From the NCBI GenBank assembly GCA_937863225.1, contig CALMEI010000016.1, forward strand, positions 1-40,111: a DNA stretch of 40,111 bases, read 5' to 3'. The DNA is from an uncultured Polaromonas sp. Its GTDB lineage: Bacteria > Pseudomonadota > Gammaproteobacteria > Burkholderiales > Burkholderiaceae_C. Positions 1-7,712 of the stretch are shown piece by piece. Position numbers and translations under genes: made by a program. Each line of letters opens with the position of its first letter. The first letter of the stretch is position 1. The notes below the pieces were generated by a model. That model was not told the DNA's origin and ran no database searches. It saw only the letters and a list, made by a program, of their open reading frames with translations.

Positions 1-831
1 GTCGTCAATGCGGCGGTAAATCACATCCACGCGCTGCGGTCCTTGGGTGGTGCGCATGTACACCAAGCCATCGTCCACAAACATGTCTTTGCCTTCGACC
101 AACTCGACCCCCATTTGCTGCGCCAAGAACGCGTGCTCAAAATAGGCCGAGTTGTACATGCCCGGTGTCATCACCACCACATTGGGTTCGTCCACGCCCA
201 CGGGTGCGCTGGCGCGCAGGGTTTCCAAGAGCAAATCGGGGTAATGCTCAATTGGCGCAATGGGCATGGTGCTGAAAGCTTCGGGGAACAGACGCATCAT
301 CATTTTGCGGTCTTCCAGCATGTAAGACACGCCTGACGGCACACGCAAATTGTCTTCCAACACATAAAACTCGCCTTGCCCAGCGCGCACAATGTCCACC
401 CCAGAAATGTGACAGTAATTGTTGTTCACCAAATCAATGCCCTGCATGTGTGGGCGGTACTGGGCATTGAGGTAAATTTGCTCCGCAGGCACCACACCCG
501 CTTTCACAATGTGCTGGTCGTGGTAAATGTCATGCAAAAACAAATTCATCGCCTGCACACGTTGTATCAGCCCTTTTTGCAACATGGTCCATTCGGTGGA
601 TGGAATGATGCGTGGAATCAGGTCAAACGGAATCAGACGCTCGGTGCCGGCATCGTCACCATAAACCGCAAAAGTAATGCCCACCTGTCGAAACGCCGCA
701 TCGGCTTGTGCCCGCTTGACAGCCATGGCTGCGGCAGAATAGCTTTTTGCCCAGTTTTGGTACGCACCATAATGTGCCAGTGCAGATTGCTTTTTGGCAT
801 CTAAGCCATACATCTCATCATAAAAAACCAT
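1..831 (-). CDS. Circularly permuted ATP-grasp protein (partial, 5' part)
   Basis: The minus strand is open from position 831 to the window edge, giving 277 codons of an N-terminus. The protein begins MVFYDEMYGLDAKK and carries the block YVLEDNLRVPSGVSY (residues 157-170), typical of the circularly permuted ATP-grasp type 2 family (DUF404/DUF407). The family is thought to form amide or peptide bonds and is usually encoded with alpha-E and transglutaminase-like proteins, which would lie left of the window. I chose the ATG at 831 because GAGGAAG lies just before it. In-frame ATGs at 846 and 858 are alternatives that would add 5 or 9 residues. Family assignment is firm; the substrate is unknown. 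Confidence 0.82.
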   Translation of the reverse strand, partial: MVFYDEMYGLDAKKQSALAHYGAYQNWAKSYSAAAMAVKRAQADAAFRQVGITFAVYGDDAGTERLIPFDLIPRIIPSTEWTMLQKGLIQRVQAMNLFLHDIYHDQHIVKAGVVPAEQIYLNAQYRPHMQGIDLVNNNYCHISGVDIVRAGQGEFYVLEDNLRVPSGVSYMLEDRKMMMRLFPEAFSTMPIAPIEHYPDLLLETLRASAPVGVDEPNVVVMTPGMYNSAYFEHAFLAQQMGVELVEGKDMFVDDGLVYMRTTQGPQRVDVIYRRIDD

Positions 832-917
832 AGCTTCCTCTTGCATATTTAAACTCATTATCACCCAAACTACTGATAAGCAAGATGTGCGCCAATTTAG
901 TGCATAACCCGATTTTT

Positions 918-976
918 GGTTCGAACTGAGCCTGTCGTAGTCGTCGCATACCCTTCATCCTGCTCAGGGCGAACGG
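918..976. repeat. REP-like inverted repeat upstream of ubiA
   Basis: A left arm (GTTCGAACTGAGCCTGTCG, from 919) is followed by an inverted right arm ending GCTCAGGGCGAACGG at 976. Both resemble the widespread proteobacterial repeat with core CCCTGAGCTTGTCGAAGG. The arms could pair as an imperfect stem-loop 5' of ubiA. A better-preserved pair lies just after ubiA. Confidence 0.55.
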
Positions 977-1012
977 GCGAGGTTGGTAAACCAATGTCGA
1001 TAAAATCAGCAC

Positions 1013-1903
1013 ATGTCCCAAAACGTTGCCCCACATCAAAGTCCATTCGCTCACAAATTGGGCTTGTATTTGGATTTGATTCGCTGGGACAGGCCAGCAG
1101 GCTGGTTGTTGCTGTTGTGGCCTACCTTGAGTGCGCTGTGGATGGCGGCGGGTGGATTTCCGGGTTGGCATTTGCTCGCGGTATTTGTACTGGGCACCAT
1201 CGTGATGCGCAGCGCTGGCTGTTGCGTCAATGATGTGGCTGACAAAGATTTTGACAAACACGTCAAACGCACGGCGGTGCGACCCGTAACGCGTGGTGCG
1301 GTCGGCAGCAAAGAGGCATTGATGGTGGGTGCGGTGCTGGCGTTGGTGGCATTTGCGATGGTGCTCACCACCAATCGCAACACGGTGCTGTGGTCTTTCG
1401 TGGCGATGGCCATAGCTTTGGTTTACCCCTTCACCAAACGGTTTTTCTCCATGCCGCAAGCGGTGTTGGGTGTGGCGTTCAGCTTTGGTATCCCCATGGC
1501 TTTCAGCGCCGCGCAAGGTGCAGTGCCTGTGGCGGCATGGTTGCTGCTATTGGCTAATTTGTTTTGGGTGCTGGCTTACGACACCACCTACGCCATGGTT
1601 GACCGCGATGATGATTTGAAAATCGGCATCCAAACATCGGCCATCACCATGGGTCGTTTTGATGTCCTGATTATCAGCCTGTGTTACCTGTTTTATATAA
1701 GTTTTATGGCTGTAGCCGGCATATTATATGCCTATAGTGCTATTTATTTTATAGCATTGGCGGTGGCTGCTGTCTTGGCGTTGTGGTTCATCGCACTCAT
1801 CCGCGAACGCAAAAGAGAGGACTGTTTCAAAGCCTTTCGCTTGAACCACTGGTTGGGGTTTACCGTGTTTGCCGGTGTGGCATTGAATTTTGTGATGAAA
1901 TAA
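1013..1903 (+). CDS. ubiA: 4-hydroxybenzoate octaprenyltransferase UbiA
   Basis: This 296-residue integral membrane prenyltransferase attaches the polyprenyl tail to 4-hydroxybenzoate in ubiquinone biosynthesis. Two Asp-rich motifs that bind Mg-prenyl diphosphate are visible: NDVADKDFD at residues 73-81, followed by HVKRTAVRP, and a second around D190-D201 ([17 protein letters not shown]). The rest is hydrophobic helices, and the length matches E. coli UbiA. It faces proC convergently, as I recall for Comamonadaceae. Residues about 226-249 are encoded by an in-frame copy of the dispersed repeat found elsewhere in the window, so that membrane helix has unusual sequence. Function is well supported; no strong ribosome binding site is seen before the ATG. 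Confidence 0.95.
   Translation: MSQNVAPHQSPFAHKLGLYLDLIRWDRPAGWLLLLWPTLSALWMAAGGFPGWHLLAVFVLGTIVMRSAGCCVNDVADKDFDKHVKRTAVRPVTRGAVGSKEALMVGAVLALVAFAMVLTTNRNTVLWSFVAMAIALVYPFTKRFFSMPQAVLGVAFSFGIPMAFSAAQGAVPVAAWLLLLANLFWVLAYDTTYAMVDRDDDLKIGIQTSAITMGRFDVLIISLCYLFYISFMAVAGILYAYSAIYFIALAVAAVLALWFIALIRERKREDCFKAFRLNHWLGFTVFAGVALNFVMK
1690..1757 (-). repeat. Dispersed repeat copy A, inside ubiA
   Basis: This 68-base stretch aligns without gaps to the reverse complement of the intergenic copy at 15120-15186. They share TTTTATAT, then TAGCCGGCATA, TGCCTA, AGTGCTATT and TATAGCAT in the same order and spacing. It keeps the ubiA frame open and encodes membrane-helix residues. Confidence 0.8.
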
Positions 1904-1920
1904 TTTTTTTACCAGACACC

Positions 1921-2000
1921 GTTCACCCTGAGCTTGTCGAAGGGTTTTAAATTCCCTAAATTGGTTGGTTAAAGCATTTCGACAGACTCAATGCGAACGG
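1921..2000. repeat. REP-like inverted repeat between ubiA and proC
   Basis: GTTCACCCTGAGCTTGTCGA (1921-1940, then AGGG) is matched by an inverted, diverged arm at 1976-2000 (TTTCGACAGACTCAATGCGAACGG in pieces). The arms could form a long stem-loop between the convergent ends of ubiA and proC and may act as a two-way terminator. That role is inferred. Confidence 0.6.
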
Positions 2001-2010
2001 AAAAATCCAA

Positions 2011-2886
2011 TCACTCAGCTCCGCCAAATTCATCCCCCAGTTCTTTGGCACGCTGTTCAGCGGCCAACATGGCTTGCACATATTTTTGCGCCACCTCGTT
2101 GTTTTGCATCGACGTGATAGCCGCGTAGGTGGTTCCGCCTTTGGATGTGACACGTTGGCGCAGCACTTCTAAAGATTCATCGGAGCGCTGAGCCAATTCA
2201 GTCGCACCGCTGAACGTGGCAATAGCCAATTGCCGACCTTGCTCAGCACTCAGCCCCATTTGTTCTGCCGCCGCTGTCATCGCCTCTAAAAAGTAAAACA
2301 CATAGGCTGGACCTGAACCTGATATGGCGGTGACTGCGTCTAACTTTGCTTCAGCATCTAACCACACATAGGTTCCCATGGTGGATACCACGCTCACTAT
2401 CAACGCTTTGTCTGCATCTGTCACGGCAGGGCGCGCATACAGTCCGGTGATGCCTTTGCCAATCAGTGCCGGAGTGTTGGGCATGGCCCGCACCATGCGC
2501 TCAGTACCCAGCCAAGCGCACATGCTGTCGGTTCGTATACCCGCTGCCACGCTGAAGTGCAAGGCGCTGGCATTGAATGCGTTGGCGTTCTTTGCGGCAA
2601 GGGCAGCGTCTTTAAACGTTTGTGGTTTGACCGCCCAAATCACCAATGCAGCTTGGGTAAATGCGCTATTGATGCTTTCGTGCGCCACCACCCCAAAGTC
2701 CGCCAACAGTTTATCCCGCGCGGGCGCAAACGGCTCCGCCACCAATATGTTGGCAGCGTTCATGCCCTGTTGCAGCAATCCCCCCATCATGGCGCTGGCC
2801 ATATTGCCGCCGCCGATAAATGCGATTGTTTTGTTGGGATTGGGGTTCATTGCATTGTCAGTTGCCAAATTTGTTTTTGTATTCAT
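2011..2886 (-). CDS. proC: Pyrroline-5-carboxylate reductase ProC
   Basis: ProC catalyses the last step of proline synthesis, NAD(P)H-dependent reduction of 1-pyrroline-5-carboxylate. The Rossmann motif IAFIGGGNMASAMMGG lies near the N-terminus, and the C-terminal half carries the family block with DAVTAISGSGPAYVFYFLEA followed by VTSKGGTT. The length is 291 residues from the ATG at 2886. A second in-frame ATG at 2850 (MNPNPNKTIAFIGG) gives a more usual N-terminus, and neither has a clear ribosome binding site. The gene lies 27 bp downstream of glpK on the same strand, so the two may be co-transcribed, although the pathways are unrelated. Confidence 0.95.
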   Translation of the reverse strand: MNTKTNLATDNAMNPNPNKTIAFIGGGNMASAMMGGLLQQGMNAANILVAEPFAPARDKLLADFGVVAHESINSAFTQAALVIWAVKPQTFKDAALAAKNANAFNASALHFSVAAGIRTDSMCAWLGTERMVRAMPNTPALIGKGITGLYARPAVTDADKALIVSVVSTMGTYVWLDAEAKLDAVTAISGSGPAYVFYFLEAMTAAAEQMGLSAEQGRQLAIATFSGATELAQRSDESLEVLRQRVTSKGGTTYAAITSMQNNEVAQKYVQAMLAAEQRAKELGDEFGGAE

Positions 2887-2913
2887 ATTGGAATTTTAGT
2901 TTATGACTCACGT

Positions 2914-4407
2914 TTACACCGCCCGCGCTTGCCGCACTGCGTGTTCCCATGCTTGCATGCGTGCGTGGGCTTCGGGGCGGCTGAGTTGTGGGGTGAAGGT
3001 GCGGTCAGCGCGCCAGTGTTGGGCCAGGGCTGCTTTGTTTGCAAAAACACCAGTCGCCAAACCAGCTAAATACGCCGCACCCAGGGCGGTGGTTTCTGTC
3101 ACTTTGGGGCGGATGACTGGGATGCCCAACAGGTCGGCTTGAAATTGCATCAGCATGTCGTTGACACACGCGCCGCCATCCACGCGCAGTTCGTGTACGG
3201 GGGCAGCGCCAGCAGCTACGGCGTCTTTGCTCATGGCCAAGAGCAGGGCGGTGCTTTGAAAGGCAATGCTTTCCAGTGCCGCACGGGCGATGTGTGCAAC
3301 GGTGCTGCCGCGTGACAAGCCTGTGATGGTGCCGCGTGCATTGGCGTCCCAATACGGCGCACCCAAACCGGTGAAGGCGGGCACCAGCACCACACCGCCG
3401 GCGTCGGGTACGCTTTGTGCCAGTTGCTCAATGTCCCTGCTGCTTTTTATCGCTCCCAAGCCATCACGCAACCACTGCACAATCGCGCCGCCCATGAACA
3501 CGCTGCCTTCCAGTGCAAATTCGGGCTGGGCACTGGTTTGTGCGGCGCTGGTGGTGAGCAAGCCATTGCTGGACGTTTGAAACTGTTCACACGTATGCAT
3601 CAACATAAAGCAACCGGTGCCATAGGTGTTTTTCGCCATGCCACTGTGAAAACAGGCTTGTCCAAACAGCGCACTTTGCTGGTCGCCCGCCATGCCGCCA
3701 ATTGGAATGCTGGCACCCAGTAATGCCGCATCACTGGCGCCATGGTCAGCACTGGAAGGTTTGATCTCTGGCAGCAATGAAGCGGGTATATCTAAGGCTG
3801 CCAAGTGTTCTTGGTCCCACTGGTTGGTGTGCACGTTCATCAGCATGGTGCGTGATGCGTTGCTGACATCGGTGGCATGCACTTTGCCGCCTGTCAACTG
3901 CCACAGCAGCCAAGTGTCTATGGTGCCAAAGGCGAGTTCACCCCGTGCGGCTTGCGCCCGCGCTTGCGGCACATTGTCTAACAACCATTTCAATTTGGTG
4001 CCAGAAAAATAAGGGTCAATCACCAAGCCCGTTTTTTGCTGCACCAACTTGGCCAAGCCTTGTTCGCGCAGTTGCACGCAGGTCGCTTCGGTACGGCGGT
4101 CTTGCCACACTAAGGCGTTGTGGATGGGTTGCCCGGTTTTGCGCTGCCACAGCACCGTGGTTTCGCGTTGGTTGGTAATGCCAATGCCAGCAATTTGGTT
4201 TGCGGCTATGCCCGCTTTGGCAATGGCTTCTTTGGCGGTGGCGAGTTGGCCTTGCCAAATCTGCATCGGGTCATGCTCCACCCAGCCCGGCTGCGGAAAT
4301 ATTTGCGGCAGCTCGCGTTGTGCTTGGCTGACGATTTGTCCGGCGTCGTTAAACACAATGCTGCGGGAACTGGAAGTACCTTGGTCAAGAGCGAGTAGAT
4401 AGCGCAT
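2914..4407 (-). CDS. glpK: Glycerol kinase GlpK
   Basis: GlpK phosphorylates glycerol to sn-glycerol-3-phosphate with ATP in the cytoplasm. The 497-residue length is typical. FGGY-kinase motifs are visible: [11 protein letters not shown] at the N-terminus (D8), [12 protein letters not shown] (about 76-87), WQDRR (101-105), and the later [14 protein letters not shown] and [10 protein letters not shown] blocks. AGGA lies 8 bp before the ATG. The gene is divergent from glpD across 95 bp, so kinase and dehydrogenase probably share a control region. No glpF or glpR is seen next to them. Confidence 0.97.
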   Translation of the reverse strand: MRYLLALDQGTSSSRSIVFNDAGQIVSQAQRELPQIFPQPGWVEHDPMQIWQGQLATAKEAIAKAGIAANQIAGIGITNQRETTVLWQRKTGQPIHNALVWQDRRTEATCVQLREQGLAKLVQQKTGLVIDPYFSGTKLKWLLDNVPQARAQAARGELAFGTIDTWLLWQLTGGKVHATDVSNASRTMLMNVHTNQWDQEHLAALDIPASLLPEIKPSSADHGASDAALLGASIPIGGMAGDQQSALFGQACFHSGMAKNTYGTGCFMLMHTCEQFQTSSNGLLTTSAAQTSAQPEFALEGSVFMGGAIVQWLRDGLGAIKSSRDIEQLAQSVPDAGGVVLVPAFTGLGAPYWDANARGTITGLSRGSTVAHIARAALESIAFQSTALLLAMSKDAVAAGAAPVHELRVDGGACVNDMLMQFQADLLGIPVIRPKVTETTALGAAYLAGLATGVFANKAALAQHWRADRTFTPQLSRPEAHARMQAWEHAVRQARAV

Positions 4408-4502
4408 GATGTGGTTCCTGATGTTTGCTGAAGAATCTTAAAAAATCCAGATTAAGCTGATCTCACCAAAAAGTTTTCTATAAACTGATAATAATCGCAT
4501 CC

Positions 4503-6131
4503 ATGACCAAACCACTAGAAACCGCACGCACAGCGCTGATTGCCCAGCTCGAACAAGCTGACACATTCGACATTGCCATCATTGGCGGTGGTGCCACAGG
4601 CTTGGGTGTGGCTTTGGATGCCGCTTTGCGGGGGTTTAAGGTGGTGCTACTCGAGTCGCACGACTTTGCCAAAGGCACCTCATCCCGCGCCACCAAGCTG
4701 GTGCATGGCGGCGTGCGTTATTTGGCGCAGGGCAATGTGGCACTGGTGCACGAAGCCCTGCACGAACGCACCAACCTGTTGCAAAACGCACCGCACATTG
4801 CGCAACCCTTGCCCTTTGTGATGCCAGCTTACAAATTTTGGGAAGCGCCGTTTTATGGTGCGGGACTGAAAGCCTATGATTTGCTGGCAGGGGCAGCTGG
4901 TTTGGGGGCCACCGAGTTTCTCAGCCGTAACCAAACCCTGCAAACCTTGGCAGGCTTGAACGCCAGCGGACTCAAAGGCGGTGTCAAGTACTGGGACGGA
5001 CAGTTTGACGACGCACGCTTGGCCTTGGCATTGGCACGTACCGCGGCGCAGCAGGGCGCGTTGCTGTTGAACTATTGCCCGGTGACAAAGCTATTGCACG
5101 ACAAAGGCAAAGTGGTGGGCTTGCAATGCCAAGACAGCGAAACCGGCACAAGCTACAAAATCAAGAGCAAATGTGTCATCAACGCTGCGGGCGTGTGGGT
5201 GGACGAATTACGCAAGCAAGATGGTGCAGCCATGCATACACCGACTGCCGACATCGTAGCCCCCAGCCAAGGTGTGCACGTGGTGGTGGACCGCGCTTTC
5301 ATGCCTTGTGACACCGCGATGATGATTCCCAAAACGGCCGACGGCCGCGTGCTGTTTGCGGTGCCGTGGTTGGGTAAAACCATCTTGGGCACCACCGACA
5401 CACCGCGTCATGATTTGGCCCGCGAGCCAGCGCCATTTAAAGAAGAGTTGCAATTCATCTTGAATGAATCCGCCAACTATTTAACCAAAGCGCCCACGCG
5501 CCGAGACATCAAATCCATTTGGGTTGGCCTGCGCCCCTTGGTCAAGCCAGCTGAAAATTCTGGCGACACCAAAACCATTAGCCGCGAACACACGGTGCTG
5601 GTGAGCTCCAGTGGTTTGGTCACCGTCACCGGCGGCAAGTGGACCACTTATCGCGCCATGGCAGAGGACGTGTTGGCCCAATGCTTTGACGCCAACTTGC
5701 TACCCACCCGTGCTGCCGGTGTGACCAAGTCGTTCAAACTTGTGGGGGCACAACATTCACCCAGCGCTGCAAACACCCACCGGGCAAAATCAAACCCCAG
5801 CGCACACAACATGAGCGTACAAAACTTGAGTGTTCCACAAGGCCTGCATTCTTACGGCGACGAAGCCGATGTGGTCAGTCAATTGCCCGGTCAACAAAAC
5901 GTGTTGCACCCAGGCCTAACCGAAGCCATGGTCCGCTTCGCCGCCCGCCACGAATACGCCCGCACCGTAGAAGACGTACTGGCACGGCGTTCGCGTTTGC
6001 TATTCCTAGACGCCAAATTAGCCGCGACTTTGGGCGAAGCAGTAGCCCAAATTTTGCAAGAAGAAACGCATACCAACCCGCAGCTGGATGCGTTTATGGC
6101 GTTGGCAAAGCAATACCAATCCTTGCCGTGA
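4503..6131 (+). CDS. glpD: Aerobic glycerol-3-phosphate dehydrogenase GlpD
   Basis: GlpD oxidises glycerol-3-phosphate to dihydroxyacetone phosphate at the inner membrane and passes electrons to ubiquinone. The FAD dinucleotide-binding motif DIAIIGGGATGLG lies at residues 23-35, followed by the family signature GTSSRATKLVHGGVRYL. The C-terminal region, with VRFAARHEYARTVEDVLARR, matches the DAO C-terminal domain. The length, 542 residues, is normal, with a slightly long linker around 425-455. The 95 bp between glpK and glpD is AT-rich near the glpD start (TATAAACTGATAATAAT) and could hold the promoter. No good ribosome binding site precedes the ATG. Confidence 0.97.
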   Translation: MTKPLETARTALIAQLEQADTFDIAIIGGGATGLGVALDAALRGFKVVLLESHDFAKGTSSRATKLVHGGVRYLAQGNVALVHEALHERTNLLQNAPHIAQPLPFVMPAYKFWEAPFYGAGLKAYDLLAGAAGLGATEFLSRNQTLQTLAGLNASGLKGGVKYWDGQFDDARLALALARTAAQQGALLLNYCPVTKLLHDKGKVVGLQCQDSETGTSYKIKSKCVINAAGVWVDELRKQDGAAMHTPTADIVAPSQGVHVVVDRAFMPCDTAMMIPKTADGRVLFAVPWLGKTILGTTDTPRHDLAREPAPFKEELQFILNESANYLTKAPTRRDIKSIWVGLRPLVKPAENSGDTKTISREHTVLVSSSGLVTVTGGKWTTYRAMAEDVLAQCFDANLLPTRAAGVTKSFKLVGAQHSPSAANTHRAKSNPSAHNMSVQNLSVPQGLHSYGDEADVVSQLPGQQNVLHPGLTEAMVRFAARHEYARTVEDVLARRSRLLFLDAKLAATLGEAVAQILQEETHTNPQLDAFMALAKQYQSLP

Positions 6132-6188
6132 ATCATTACTAAAAATGATAGTATCAATGTTCGTCATCAATACGGATCAATTAAGAAT

Positions 6189-6629
6189 ATGAGATCAATA
6201 CTAGGAACTATTCTATTAACTTTCGCTGTAAGCACCAGTGCAGTTGCTCAAGATAATCTTGGTAGCAAAGCCCTGAGTGTCGGTGCTGCTAGTATTTTGG
6301 TTTCGCCTCTGTTATCACTCGATGGCAAACCATTGGAAGCTTCTGTTGCTCTAGGCTCTGTAGGCATCGGTGCAGCATTTGTCGTTGTGGGACTTTCGGT
6401 TGTGACCGCTGATATCGTTGTATTGACAATTAAAAACGTTGTAACGGGCAGCCAGTATCTGATTAAAGCATCGGTTAAAGCGACGCAAACCGCTTCGATT
6501 GCAGTCGGAACAGGCATTCGCATCATTGCTGAATCAACTGGTTTTGCTGTAATGGCATCCGGCCAATTGCTGGCTTTTATTCCTAATGCAATTGGGCAGT
6601 CACTTCTCTATCAAGCTCAAGTGAAATAA
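6189..6629 (+). CDS. Small secreted protein, STM0539-like
   Basis: This 146-residue protein has a clear signal peptide (MRSILGTILLTFAVSTSAVAQ). A glycine-, alanine- and valine-rich central part follows that could be one or two membrane-associated helices (about 52-80), ending in LLAFIPNAIGQSLLYQAQVK. The C-terminal pattern recalls the STM0539-type family that I remember next to DUF2145 genes; this is recollection, not a search. It ends 2 bp before the DUF2145 gene, so the two are surely co-expressed and perhaps translationally coupled. Codon use is more AT-rich than in glpD. The function is unknown. Confidence 0.72.
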   Translation: MRSILGTILLTFAVSTSAVAQDNLGSKALSVGAASILVSPLLSLDGKPLEASVALGSVGIGAAFVVVGLSVVTADIVVLTIKNVVTGSQYLIKASVKATQTASIAVGTGIRIIAESTGFAVMASGQLLAFIPNAIGQSLLYQAQVK

Positions 6630-6631
6630 TT

Positions 6632-7450
6632 ATGAAAACTCAGCAAGGGGTCAAATATTGGTTGACTTGTTTGGTATTGGTTTGTTTCAGTTGGCACGGT
6701 TATCTACAGGCTGGGACAACGTGTTCAGATGAGCCACCACAACCAACCTCGATTAAAAAAGCATTTGAAGCAGCATACAAAACTCATCAACGACTTGAAT
6801 CTTTACAGCCCAAAGTTGCCTTGATTGGTCGGGTTGGACAAGATTTGTCGAAGTACGGTCTCAGGTACACGCACATTGCTTTCATACATAAAGACACGAG
6901 TTCAGGTCAATGGCGAACAACGCACTTGCTCAATGCATGTAACAGCAATCAATCTGCTCTTTGGCAGGAGGGGTTAGCAAACTTTTTCTTAGATGATTTG
7001 TTTGCTTTTGATGCATTACTAGTTGTGCCTTCCCCAGCACTACAAGATAAATTACTGAGTGTGATTAACAATACCGACACCATCAAAAGTATGCATCATC
7101 CTGTCTATAACATGCTGGCTTATCCATTCTCCGAACAATATCAAAATTCAAATCAATGGGCGCTAGAGTTGTTTGCAAAAGCGATATCGTCGCAAACAAC
7201 TTTTGTTGCGCCTATCAACAATCGCAAACAAGCACAGCAGTGGCTGAAACTCACCAACTTTGAGCCAACCACATTGAAATTATCAACAACTACCAGATTA
7301 GGGGCGCGTATGTTCAGGGCTAATGTCGCTTTTGATGACCATCCCAACGAACGACGTTTTGCCGATTTGATTGATACCGTAACTGTTGAATCTCTGGCTG
7401 CATACATCAAGCGTGTTGATGCTGGTAGCATTACAGAAGTTATTCAATAA
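6632..7450 (+). CDS. DUF2145 family secreted protein
   Basis: This 272-residue protein starts with a signal peptide (cleavage near ...WHGYLQAG). The blocks RVGQDLSKYGLRYTHIAF (about 67-84), NACNS, EGLANFFLDDLFAFDA and YNMLAYPFSEQYQNSNQWALE are those I associate with DUF2145, a family of unknown function. The RYTHIAF segment with its conserved His is reminiscent of papain-like NlpC/P60 folds. No Cys is placed obviously for catalysis, so enzymatic activity is not claimed. It starts 2 bp after the STM0539-like gene and probably acts with it in the periplasm. A repeat copy begins 2 bp after its stop codon. Confidence 0.78.
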   Translation: MKTQQGVKYWLTCLVLVCFSWHGYLQAGTTCSDEPPQPTSIKKAFEAAYKTHQRLESLQPKVALIGRVGQDLSKYGLRYTHIAFIHKDTSSGQWRTTHLLNACNSNQSALWQEGLANFFLDDLFAFDALLVVPSPALQDKLLSVINNTDTIKSMHHPVYNMLAYPFSEQYQNSNQWALELFAKAISSQTTFVAPINNRKQAQQWLKLTNFEPTTLKLSTTTRLGARMFRANVAFDDHPNERRFADLIDTVTVESLAAYIKRVDAGSITEVIQ

Positions 7451-7451
7451 C

Positions 7452-7518
7452 GCTATAAATAAAATAGCACTATAGGCAATAAAGGAGAGGCCTAGAAGCC
7501 AATTTTTCAGTATAAATT
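7452..7518 (+). repeat. Dispersed repeat copy B
   Basis: It starts with the palindrome GCTATAAATAAAATAGC, then ACTATAGGCAATAAA, CTAGAAGCCAATTTTT and TATAAATTGG. It sits between the DUF2145 stop codon and the stop codon of the facing 53-residue gene, and differs from other copies in the middle segment. Confidence 0.8.
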
Positions 7519-7520
7519 GG

Positions 7521-7682
7521 CTAATTCAACTTGCGCTGCACAATGGTCTCTACCAACTCGCGCACATGTTTACCGGCCAGCGCGGTCAGGGCGTCGGCCG
7601 CTTCTGCTTTATTGGCGGCGGTTTCTATAGCGGGGCGCAGGGCGTTGGCCAGTTGTTGTTGCTCTTCTATGCGCATGCCCAT
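7521..7682 (-). CDS. Small protein (53 aa) downstream of the Rep-like helicase
   Basis: The minus strand encodes MGMRIEEQQQLANALRPAIE, then 33 more residues ending VRELVETIVQRKLN and a TAG stop. AAGGA lies 6 bp before the ATG. Codons are GC-rich at third positions like the upstream helicase gene, and the start lies 30 bp after the helicase stop, so it is probably the last gene of the yajQ-protease-rep cluster. The sequence is charged and Ala/Leu-rich with helical periodicity and no signal or membrane segment. I do not recognise a family. Its short length means simple gene callers may miss it. Confidence 0.68.
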   Translation of the reverse strand: MGMRIEEQQQLANALRPAIETAANKAEAADALTALAGKHVRELVETIVQRKLN

Positions 7683-7712
7683 GTCAATTCCTTCACTGTT
7701 TTAATCCAAGGT

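Noticed and set aside
818-1516. 232-codon open frame antisense to ubiA
   Set aside because: It overlaps a clear ubiA gene, has a composition rich in His, Arg and Gln typical of an antisense shadow, and has no recognised motif.
2011-4407. A dedicated proline-glycerol operon
   Set aside because: glpK and proC are 27 bp apart and may share a transcript, but the pathways are unrelated and nothing indicates joint function.
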